Origin: Gammaproteobacteria bacterium
GTDB taxonomy: Bacteria > Pseudomonadota > Gammaproteobacteria > GCA-001735895
Assembly (NCBI GenBank): GCA_024763185.1
Contig: JANTFY010000148.1
Span: forward strand, 1-6,064
Direction: 5' to 3'
DNA: 6,064 nucleotides
Below, piece after piece: positions 1 to 5,659 of this stretch. A model generated the notes under the pieces. That model was given only the letters and a program-made list of their open reading frames with translations, searched no databases and had not been told where the DNA came from. Made by a program: the position numbers and the translations under genes. The first letter of the stretch is position 1. Every line of letters begins with the position of its first letter.

Positions 1-821
1 GCGGGCAGAACATCAACAAAAGGCTCTTCGGCATAATAGGTTTCAAACTGTACCTGCACATCACTGATATCGGCTATGGTATCGGTATACAGGGTGGCGT
101 GTATGCCGCGAATCATCGGCATTAAATGCGGCACAAAAACCAGGTCGGCCCTGTCATCTATTCGGCGCAGGTTTTGTTTGATCTCGGGGTAATGGCGATG
201 TCCAGCCACCGCATAAGCCTTTACTGATTCGGAGGCTTCACTCAGCAGGGTCGCCACACTGGCGCCCCGCCCCGCGCCACTGACACCGGATTTTCCATCG
301 GCGACTATGCTGGCCGGATTAATCAATTTGTGGTGTAACAAGGGTAACAAGCCGAGCGTGACCGCCGTGACATAACAGCCGGGATTAGCCACCAGCCTGG
401 CCGATTTTATCTGTTGCCTGTTCATTTCTGGCATACCATACACGGCCAGCTCAACGCTGGAGGGGCTGACATGGCGGGTACCGTACCATTGCTCCCACAC
501 ACTGATATCCTTGAGTCTGAAATCAGCGGCCAGATCGATCACCTTGATATTCGCTGCAAGCAGCTCTTCCACCTGGTGCATGGCGATGGCATTGGGCGTG
601 GCAAAGAAAATCAGGTCACACTGTTTGTAGGTTTCGATATCCGGTTCGCTAAAACACAGATCCACTTTACCGCGCAGATTGGGAAACATATCCGCCACTG
701 CCGTACCGGCATTCGAGCGCGAAGTGATGATCTTTAATTCAACATCTGGATGATTGGCCAACAGACGCATCAACTCCACACCGGTGTAACCGGTCCCACC
801 TACTATGCCTATATTAATCAT
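1..821 (-). CDS. argC: N-acetyl-gamma-glutamyl-phosphate reductase, C-terminus cut by window edge
   Basis: ArgC reduces N-acetyl-glutamyl-5-phosphate to N-acetylglutamate semialdehyde with NADPH, the third step of arginine synthesis, in the cytosol. The window holds 273 codons; the usual length is about 340-345, so some 70 residues lie beyond the left edge. Visible in order: an N-terminal Rossmann nucleotide-binding loop GIVGGTGYTG (residues 5-14), FFATPN (72-77), DLAADFR (96-102), the active-site signature NPGCYVTA with catalytic Cys149, KSGVSGAGR (177-185), GHRHYPEI (207-214, carrying the conserved active-site His) and VPHLMPMIRGI (230-240). The ATG at 821 is the only possible start: the 17 codons upstream contain no ATG, GTG or TTG before an in-frame TAA at 873-875. 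No clear Shine-Dalgarno motif precedes it. The gene is divergent from the TlpA-like gene and has a long leader. Identity is very secure. Confidence 0.97.
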   Translation of the reverse strand, partial: MINIGIVGGTGYTGVELMRLLANHPDVELKIITSRSNAGTAVADMFPNLRGKVDLCFSEPDIETYKQCDLIFFATPNAIAMHQVEELLAANIKVIDLAADFRLKDISVWEQWYGTRHVSPSSVELAVYGMPEMNRQQIKSARLVANPGCYVTAVTLGLLPLLHHKLINPASIVADGKSGVSGAGRGASVATLLSEASESVKAYAVAGHRHYPEIKQNLRRIDDRADLVFVPHLMPMIRGIHATLYTDTIADISDVQVQFETYYAEEPFVDVLP

Positions 822-1066
822 TTTACAATTTGGAAATTCAAGTTCATTGGTTGCATAAGTGCCTGCATATTTTTATCATCTCGCATCGAAGGTGTCTTTT
901 CTGCGCGCGTTTTTACACGGGTCTCTAGAGAAACCCCTGATTCTTTGCAGCAAACTGCCTTAGCACGAGCTGTAGGATATCTTTAATTAGCCCGGTCAAC
1001 AGCTTAAAGGCCTGCGCGTTGCTCTCATTCACGCTGAACGCAACTCAGGGATTGGTTAAAAACAAG
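822..1066 (-). promoter_or_regulatory. Long putative 5' leader of argC with hairpins and short frames
   Basis: This is the gene-free stretch between the predicted transcription start and the argC ATG. Hairpin A (1018-1044) has outer arms GTTGC/GCAAC enclosing an inner TTCA-GCG-TGAA stem-loop. Hairpin B (916-939) has a 7-bp stem GGGTTTC/GAGACCC, including one G-U pair, around a UCUA loop; it can extend two more pairs past a mismatch. No U-run follows hairpin B, so it is not a classical terminator. A six-base long-range pairing (935-940 with 1045-1050) is also possible but is at chance level. Two overlapping short frames start inside hairpin A: a 10-codon frame with three Arg codons (996-1028) and a 35-codon GTG frame (925-1032). 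I do not recognise a known riboswitch. A regulatory leader, a small RNA gene or plain spacer are all possible. Confidence 0.35.
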
Positions 1067-1080
1067 CGCAGAATTATACA
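1052..1080 (+). promoter_or_regulatory. Weak promoter candidate for the TlpA-like/HemJ pair
   Basis: A plus-strand -35-like TTGGTT (1052-1057) is followed after 17 bp by a -10-like TATACA (1075-1080), 47 bp before the TlpA-like start. The hexamers match consensus at only 3 and 4 of 6 positions. The -10 overlaps the much better minus-strand -10 of argC, so if both work the two transcripts would compete. Low confidence. Confidence 0.25.
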
Positions 1081-1100
1081 TTGAACTCTGCTTCTAACAA
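1073..1100 (-). promoter_or_regulatory. Sigma-70-type promoter reading toward argC
   Basis: On the minus strand there is a perfect -10 TATAAT (1073-1078) and a -35 TTGTTA (1095-1100, 4 of 6 consensus bases), with a 16-bp spacer. The predicted transcription start is near 1066. This is the best promoter match in the 306-bp gap and points at argC, but it leaves about 245 nt untranslated before the argC start. It also lies just upstream of the divergent TlpA-like gene. Seen in sequence; activity is inferred. Confidence 0.6.
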
Positions 1101-1127
1101 TATCGCGTCTCATTATTTCGAACTGAA

Positions 1128-1628
1128 ATGTTTACCAAAATAATCGCTTTACTGGTGTTTTCAGCTGTGCTTATTGGTGTGCTGGCCGGCCTGAACTGGC
1201 AGGCCTACCCAACTCTTGAGGATGACCTGGTTTTCCAGCGTGTTGATGGCGCCAAACAAACCTTTCAGGAACTCAAGGGCAGGCCGCTACTGATCACCTT
1301 CTGGTCGCCCGGTTGTATTATATGCATGCATGAGGTGAATGACTTTAACCGGTTGTACCTAGATAAAAATGGCGGCCAGGACTTTGAGCTGCTGGCACTG
1401 TCGATGTACTACGATCGCCCGGACTGGGTGCTTGAAAGCAAGCGTAAAAGCGGCATGACCTACCCGGTTTATTTCGATTTACACAAAAACCTGTCCAAGG
1501 CCTTTGGCAATGTCGTAGCCACACCCACCAGTTTTCTAGTGGATCAAAAAGGTGAAATTGTTTATCGCCAAAGCGGTAAACTTGATTTTGACAAAATTGA
1601 ACAAAAACTCATTCAACTGATAGGATAA
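1128..1628 (+). CDS. Membrane-anchored TlpA-family thioredoxin-like protein
   Basis: This is a 166-residue thiol-disulfide oxidoreductase of the TlpA/ResA type, predicted to face the periplasm. Residues 4-22 form one hydrophobic segment that looks like an uncleaved signal anchor, with Lys4 before it. The thioredoxin fold follows: strand LLITFW (54-59), active site Cys63-Ile-Ile-Cys66 with Glu69 (the CxxCxxE pattern of ResA-like proteins), then VVATPTSFLVD (129-139) with the cis-proline at Pro133. The Ile-Ile dipeptide between the cysteines is odd; the family more often has a proline or polar residue there. The gene is followed after 3 nt by the HemJ-like gene, so the two are almost certainly co-transcribed. 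Partner proteins cannot be read from the sequence. Cytochrome c thiol reduction or general periplasmic thiol repair are possible roles. No Shine-Dalgarno motif is seen before the ATG. Confidence 0.88.
   Translation: MFTKIIALLVFSAVLIGVLAGLNWQAYPTLEDDLVFQRVDGAKQTFQELKGRPLLITFWSPGCIICMHEVNDFNRLYLDKNGGQDFELLALSMYYDRPDWVLESKRKSGMTYPVYFDLHKNLSKAFGNVVATPTSFLVDQKGEIVYRQSGKLDFDKIEQKLIQLIG
1622..1625 (+). promoter_or_regulatory. Shine-Dalgarno AGGA for the HemJ-like gene
   Basis: AGGA lies 6 nt before the ATG at 1632, inside the last two sense codons of the TlpA-like gene. It fixes the HemJ-like start and supports translation of both genes from one message. It is the only clear Shine-Dalgarno motif I see in the window. 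Confidence 0.6.
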
Positions 1629-1631
1629 ATT

Positions 1632-2048
1632 ATGCTGTGGGTTAAAGCTTTTCACCTGATATTTCTGGTTTCCTGGTACGCGGGCCTTTTTTACCTGCCT
1701 CGACTCTACGTACACCACGCCATGTCCACCGATGCGCAAACCCGTGAACGCCTGCAGATCATGGAGCGCAAGCTGTTCTGGTTCATCACGCCCTGGGCGA
1801 TCCTGACAGTGGTGTTCGGAATCTGGTTATGGATGCTGCAGGGCTGGGGGTTTAACGCCGGCTGGCTCAATCTTAAACTGCTACTGGTTATCGTGCTGGT
1901 GCTTTTTCACATCTGGTGTGGCAAGCTGATGTTTGACTTTCGCAAGGGGGACAATCCGCACAGCCACGTCTGGTTTCGCTGGTTCAACGAATTCCCATTG
2001 TTGATACTGGTTGCTGTTGTGCTGCTGGTTATTCTGAAACCCTTCTGA
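1632..2048 (+). CDS. hemJ: HemJ-type protoporphyrinogen IX oxidase (UPF0093 membrane protein)
   Basis: This 138-residue inner-membrane protein has four predicted helices (about 4-25, 51-70, 79-101 and 120-136). The family oxidises protoporphyrinogen IX to protoporphyrin IX, the penultimate step of haem synthesis, in bacteria that lack the oxygen-dependent HemY or the HemG type. Family marks seen: WYAGLFYLPRLYVHH (15-29) at the end of helix 1, His8 in helix 1 and Lys82 in LNLKLLL, which match the conserved His and Lys needed for haem b binding in characterised HemJ, and the WFRWFNEFP motif (114-122) before the last helix. The length is typical. It is the second gene of a pair with the TlpA-like protein and converges on ptsP 29 bp later. 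Similar small proteins are often annotated as CopD-family; HemJ activity is inferred from family and residues. Confidence 0.85.
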   Translation: MLWVKAFHLIFLVSWYAGLFYLPRLYVHHAMSTDAQTRERLQIMERKLFWFITPWAILTVVFGIWLWMLQGWGFNAGWLNLKLLLVIVLVLFHIWCGKLMFDFRKGDNPHSHVWFRWFNEFPLLILVAVVLLVILKPF

Positions 2049-2049
2049 T

Positions 2050-2059
2050 CAAGCGCTTG
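2050..2059. repeat. 10-bp perfect palindrome in the hemJ/ptsP convergent gap
   Basis: CAAGCGCTTG is a perfect palindrome inside the 29-bp gap between two convergent stop codons (2048 and 2078). It leaves too small a loop for a stable RNA hairpin and has no T-run, so it does not look like a bidirectional terminator. No function can be assigned. Confidence 0.4.
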
Positions 2060-2077
2060 GGTAGTTGACAGCCGAGA

Positions 2078-4366
2078 TTATTGACCCGCGCGTATCAATC
2101 CGCCCAGACCCTTCTCGTCCAGACGCTCGATATAAAAATCCTTGACATCCTGGGCATCGGACAGGGTTATGATCTCGTTGAAATATTCCACCATTTCATG
2201 GTGTGTGAATGAACGGATCACCTTTTTTACCCGAAACAGACTTCCGGCACTCATCGACAGGCTCTCTATACCCATGCCCATCAAGGCCATGACACCCAGC
2301 GGATCGCCGGCCAGTTCACCGCAAACACTGACCGGGGTGTTCTGCCGATTGGCACCCTGTACGATCTGCTCCATGGCTCGTAACACTGATGGATGCAATG
2401 AAGAAAACAATTCTGCGACGGCTTCGTTATTGCGGTCCACGGCAATCAGATACTGGGTTAAATCGTTGGTACCAATGGAAACAAAATCGACCAACTGACA
2501 GATTTCCTCAATCTGGTAAATAGCCGAGGGCACTTCAATCATGGCTCCAACCTGCGGAAAACGGATGTGCTCACCAAGTTCCTCTTCGATTTCATCCTTG
2601 GCACGATGGATCAGGATCATTGCATCATCCAGCTCCTGAATACTGCTAATCATGGGCAACAGAATATGCAGATTTTCCAGCCCAATACTGGCCCGGATCA
2701 TTGCCCTGACCTGGGTGATAAATATATCCGGATGATCCAGCGTAATGCGAATTCCGCGCCAGCCTAAAAATGGATTGGCCTCCTTGATGGGAAAATAATC
2801 CAATGGCTTGTCACCGCCAACATCCAGAGTACGTAAAACCACCGGCATGCCGGCAAAGGTTTCCAGCACATCTCGGTATATACGCGATTGATCGTCTTCG
2901 CTGGGAAAACTTTCACGAATCTGAAACGGAATCTCGGTTCGGTACAAACCAATCCCCTCGGCACCGCTCCGCAGAGAGGGGGTTAGATCCGACATCAGCC
3001 CCGAATTCACGAATAACGACACCCGGTAACCGTCCAGGGTGATGGCCGGTTTATTCTTCAACTCCTTTAAACTGTCGGCAATCCGTGCTTCTTCCCTGAT
3101 ATATAGCTTCAGATCATTGAGCAGGGCCCGCTTGGGATCGATGTAAACCTTGCCGCTATAACCATCCGCCACCACTAACAGGCCTTCCATCTGGGTATAA
3201 GGTAAATTGGTTACACCCATCACGGCCGGTATTCCGAGAGCATGAGCGAGTATGGCCACATGAGAAGATCCCGAGCCATGCTCAGAAACGATCGCCTGTA
3301 AATTGTGCAGGGGCAAACTGGCAAAATCGGTTGCCATGATTTCTTCACCCACCAGCACAAACTTGTCAGGAAACACGGTTTGCTCAGTCTGCTCAGACAT
3401 CATGCGCTGTAGAACCCGACGTCCCAGATCACGAATGTCGTTGGCACGTTCAGCGAGGTATTCATCATCCATCGCCGAAAACACATCTGCGTGTTCTTCA
3501 ACGGTTTTGCGCCAGGCAGCGGGCGCCCAGTTTCCCTGACGTATTCGCTGACAGGTATCGTCAACCAGCGAGCCGCTATCCAGCATCTGGGCATAAGCGG
3601 TGAACAGGGCACACTCTTCCTCGGGCAACGACTGTTTCATGCCTTCTGCCTGATCATGTAATGCCTGCTTGACCGACTCTATGGCATTCTTAAACGAGCC
3701 AATTTCATTCTCGATGGCATCGTTACCTTTAATTTTTCTATCCGGAACATTGTGCAGGGCCGCACCATGACTGATAACCACGGCACGACCCATGGTCATT
3801 CCCGGCGCACCGGCAACACCCGATAAAATATTCGATAGAGAAGCGCTTTCACCCTTTAACAGTTCAGCCATCTGGCCACTACTTTGAGCATGCATGATGG
3901 CATTTGCCAGTTGCGTGGCAAGAGTGGTCAGGAAAGCCTCATCATCGTTATCAAAGGCCTGACGGCCGCGTTGGACCACCAACACACCCAGTATTTTACG
4001 TTGCGAGATAATCGGCACACCCATGAAAACCGGGAAGTTTTCTTCCCCCGAGCCTTCAAAATGAACGAAATTCTTGTGTTGCAGAGCATCTTCCAGTCGC
4101 ACGGGTTCGGCCTTTTCCGCAACCATGCCCACCAGACCTTCACCCATCTGTAATTTAATCTTGTTAACGATCCCTGCCTGCAAACCGCGGTTGGCCATCA
4201 GCAACAGATTTTCACGATCATCATGCAGATTTATAAAAATGGAACAGATATCGATATTCGCCGTATCTACCAGGTTTTCAACAATAATATCCAGCGCATG
4301 CTGTATATCGGGTGCCTGGTCAACCTGTTTTACAATTTTCTGCAGGGTGTGGATAAGAGACGGCAT
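2078..4366 (-). CDS. ptsP: Phosphoenolpyruvate-protein phosphotransferase of the nitrogen PTS (enzyme I-Ntr)
   Basis: PtsP takes phosphate from PEP and passes it to NPr (PtsO), then to EIIA-Ntr (PtsN), in the cytosol. It is a regulatory relay linked to nitrogen, potassium and envelope control. The 762 residues match the usual size (about 750-760). Domains: N-terminal GAF sensor (about 17-158), enzyme I N-domain from GVAGAPG (183-189), phosphohistidine domain with GSGSSHVAILAHALGIP (364-380) where His369 is phosphorylated, and PEP-binding barrel (about 430-722). Barrel residues seen: Arg476 (GLYRTE), Arg512 (LRTLDVGGDKP), Arg537 (GWRGIR), metal ligands Glu611 (MIEVP) and Asp635 (GTNDLTQY), and catalytic Cys682 (VCGELAGDP). 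His375 sits where Arg is usual (ILARALG). The GAF domain separates it from the sugar-PTS enzyme I. It starts 20 nt after the rppH stop without an evident ribosome site, which suggests one operon and perhaps translational coupling. Confidence 0.97.
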   Translation of the reverse strand: MPSLIHTLQKIVKQVDQAPDIQHALDIIVENLVDTANIDICSIFINLHDDRENLLLMANRGLQAGIVNKIKLQMGEGLVGMVAEKAEPVRLEDALQHKNFVHFEGSGEENFPVFMGVPIISQRKILGVLVVQRGRQAFDNDDEAFLTTLATQLANAIMHAQSSGQMAELLKGESASLSNILSGVAGAPGMTMGRAVVISHGAALHNVPDRKIKGNDAIENEIGSFKNAIESVKQALHDQAEGMKQSLPEEECALFTAYAQMLDSGSLVDDTCQRIRQGNWAPAAWRKTVEEHADVFSAMDDEYLAERANDIRDLGRRVLQRMMSEQTEQTVFPDKFVLVGEEIMATDFASLPLHNLQAIVSEHGSGSSHVAILAHALGIPAVMGVTNLPYTQMEGLLVVADGYSGKVYIDPKRALLNDLKLYIREEARIADSLKELKNKPAITLDGYRVSLFVNSGLMSDLTPSLRSGAEGIGLYRTEIPFQIRESFPSEDDQSRIYRDVLETFAGMPVVLRTLDVGGDKPLDYFPIKEANPFLGWRGIRITLDHPDIFITQVRAMIRASIGLENLHILLPMISSIQELDDAMILIHRAKDEIEEELGEHIRFPQVGAMIEVPSAIYQIEEICQLVDFVSIGTNDLTQYLIAVDRNNEAVAELFSSLHPSVLRAMEQIVQGANRQNTPVSVCGELAGDPLGVMALMGMGIESLSMSAGSLFRVKKVIRSFTHHEMVEYFNEIITLSDAQDVKDFYIERLDEKGLGGLIRAGQ

Positions 4367-4386
4367 GAGGTGAATAGTAGCGACGC

Positions 4387-4860
4387 TCAGGCCGGTAAAT
4401 GTTCATTCAGCTGTTGCAAGGCGCAGCGATACACCCGCTTTTTGAAATACACCACCTGGTCGACCGGATACCAGTAATCAACCCACTTCCATTGGTCAAA
4501 TTCGGGCTTGTCAGAAGCATCCAGTTTCAGGCGACTCTCTGCACCGACCAGGCGCAACAGGAACCATTTTTGTTTTTGCCCGATACAAAGCGGCTGGCAA
4601 TTTCGCCGCACCATCCTTTTCGGCAGCTTGTAACGCAACCAGCTGTTGGTCGCAGCGATGATCTCAACGTCAGACGATTGCAAACCCACCTCTTCCCATA
4701 ATTCACGGTACATGGCCTGCTCGGCACTCTCTTCGGGATTAATACCGCCCTGGGGAAACTGCCAGGCATCCTGCCCCATTCTGCGGGCCCACAATACGTT
4801 GCCCTTGCGGTTACTCAGGATAATGCCTACATTTGCGCGATAACCATCAGAATCAATCAC
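4387..4860 (-). CDS. rppH: RNA 5'-pyrophosphohydrolase (Nudix)
   Basis: RppH removes pyrophosphate from the triphosphate 5' end of mRNA, leaving a monophosphate that RNase E recognises, and so triggers 5'-dependent decay. At 157 residues it is like the Pseudomonas form and shorter than the E. coli enzyme (176). The N-terminus MIDSDGYRANVGIIL and WQFPQGGINPEESAEQAMYR (33-52) are typical. The Nudix box runs from Gly38 to Leu60 with Glu44, Arg52, Glu53, Glu56 and Glu57 in place. The C-terminal part has the FDQWKWVDYWYPVDQVV region (121-137) seen in the family. The start is a GTG at 4860: an in-frame TAA sits immediately upstream (4861-4863), so nothing earlier is possible, and the N-terminus aligns with the known E. 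coli start. No strong Shine-Dalgarno motif is seen. It is the first gene of the rppH-ptsP unit. Confidence 0.96.
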   Translation of the reverse strand: MIDSDGYRANVGIILSNRKGNVLWARRMGQDAWQFPQGGINPEESAEQAMYRELWEEVGLQSSDVEIIAATNSWLRYKLPKRMVRRNCQPLCIGQKQKWFLLRLVGAESRLKLDASDKPEFDQWKWVDYWYPVDQVVYFKKRVYRCALQQLNEHLPA

Positions 4861-4887
4861 TTAGCTGCTACTCTTGGGAAAATGGTT

Positions 4888-4916
4888 CTGTTATTCTTGC
4901 ACAAAATCTTTATAGT
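4888..4916 (+). promoter_or_regulatory. Promoter candidate for the HAD phosphatase gene
   Basis: A -10 TATAGT (4911-4916, 5 of 6 consensus) lies 17 bp after a poor -35 CTGTTA (4888-4893, 3 of 6). The predicted start is near 4923, giving a leader of about 23 nt before the ATG at 4946. Activity is inferred. Confidence 0.4.
4909..4914 (-). promoter_or_regulatory. -10 element candidate for rppH-ptsP, overlapping the divergent promoter
   Basis: Read on the minus strand this is TATAAA (5 of 6), about 49 bp before the rppH GTG. It shares bases 4911-4914 with the plus-strand -10. No convincing -35 lies 16-18 bp upstream on the minus strand, so an activator would be needed or the match is fortuitous. 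Confidence 0.3.
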
Positions 4917-4945
4917 GACCAATTTATCCCGCACGCACCAAAAAC

Positions 4946-5605
4946 ATGCCTTTAACACTATTTGATCTGGATAACACGTTGATTACGAACGACAGCGACT
5001 TCCTGTGGGGGGAATATTTGGTCGAACATAACATCGTTGACCCGCTGGAATATGAAGAAAAAAACCGCCAGTTTTTTGAAGATTATGAACAGGGCCACCT
5101 GGATATCGACAGCTACCTCAGGTTTTCACTGAAACCACTGGCCCATCACACGGTCGAGAAACTCTATGCCTGGCGGGCTGATTACGTACAAACGGTCATT
5201 CAACCGCTGGTCGCCCCTGGCACCCCGGCATTACTCGAAAAACACCGGCAAAAGGGAGATACCCTGATGATTATCAGTGCCACCAATCTGTTCATTACCG
5301 AACCGATCGCGGATTTACTCGAGGTACCGCATATCCTGGCCACCAGGCCGGAAAAAATTGACGGGCGCTATACCGGCAATTATCTCGGACAGCCCACCTT
5401 CCAGCACGGCAAGGTGCTCGCTTTGCAGGACTGGTTAAACGAAAACAACATGGATCTGGCTGGCAGCACTTTCTACAGCGACTCGCATAACGATTTGCCA
5501 CTGCTCGAACAGGTGGATAATCCGGTAGCCGTCAATCCGGATGACAGATTATTGGCCATCAGCCGGTCCAGAGGCTGGCCGGTCATGGACTTAAGGCAGG
5601 AATAG
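4946..5605 (+). CDS. HAD superfamily class IB phosphatase, candidate histidinol-phosphatase
   Basis: This is a 219-residue cytosolic phosphomonoesterase of the SerB-like class IB HAD family. All four HAD motifs are present: motif I DLDNTL (7-12) with nucleophile Asp7 and acid/base Asp9, motif II Ser111 in MIISATN (108-114), motif III Lys156 in QHGKV (153-157), and motif IV YSDSHNDLPLL (177-187) with Asp179 and Asp183. The helical cap (about 15-85) follows motif I, as class I requires. The gene sits next to rppH-ptsP in divergent orientation, as PA0335 does beside PA0336-PA0337 in Pseudomonas aeruginosa. To my recollection PA0335 has been reported to encode histidinol-phosphate phosphatase. 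Substrate assignment here is therefore inference from synteny and family; phosphoserine or another small phosphate ester is the alternative. No Shine-Dalgarno motif is seen. It converges on dcd across 54 bp. Confidence 0.9.
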   Translation: MPLTLFDLDNTLITNDSDFLWGEYLVEHNIVDPLEYEEKNRQFFEDYEQGHLDIDSYLRFSLKPLAHHTVEKLYAWRADYVQTVIQPLVAPGTPALLEKHRQKGDTLMIISATNLFITEPIADLLEVPHILATRPEKIDGRYTGNYLGQPTFQHGKVLALQDWLNENNMDLAGSTFYSDSHNDLPLLEQVDNPVAVNPDDRLLAISRSRGWPVMDLRQE

Positions 5606-5659
5606 AAAAATGAATCGGATGGGTAAGTTCAGCATTGAAAAATTTCATTCAACACCCTA

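Noticed and set aside
375..377. Val151 in place of Pro just after the ArgC catalytic Cys149 (GCYVT rather than GCYPT)
   Set aside because: The ArgC active-site signature as I remember it allows Ala, Val or Pro at this position, and the rest of the signature fits.
822..845. ArgR-box-like TTGAATTT just upstream of the argC start
   Set aside because: Only one half-site resembles the consensus; the second half is misplaced and mismatched, so it cannot be supported by eye.
916..939. Intrinsic terminator in the argC leader
   Set aside because: The hairpin is reasonable but is followed by an A-rich, not U-rich, stretch on the transcript.
414..986. Plus-strand open frames opposite argC and its leader (414-737 and 750-986)
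   Set aside because: They are antisense to a clear argC with all motifs, and their translations show no family features.
2049..2077. Bidirectional terminator between hemJ and ptsP
   Set aside because: The only symmetry is a 10-bp palindrome with no usable loop and no T-run.
4884..4900. Sigma-54-like GG...GC pattern upstream of the HAD gene, tempting because ptsP is nearby
   Set aside because: The GG (4884-4885) and GC (4899-4900) are 13 bp apart; the sigma-54 promoter needs 10.
5606..5659. Terminator in the HAD/dcd convergent gap (inverted repeat TGAAAAATTTCA)
   Set aside because: The arms meet with no loop and are AT-only apart from one GC pair; no GC-rich stem plus T-run is present.
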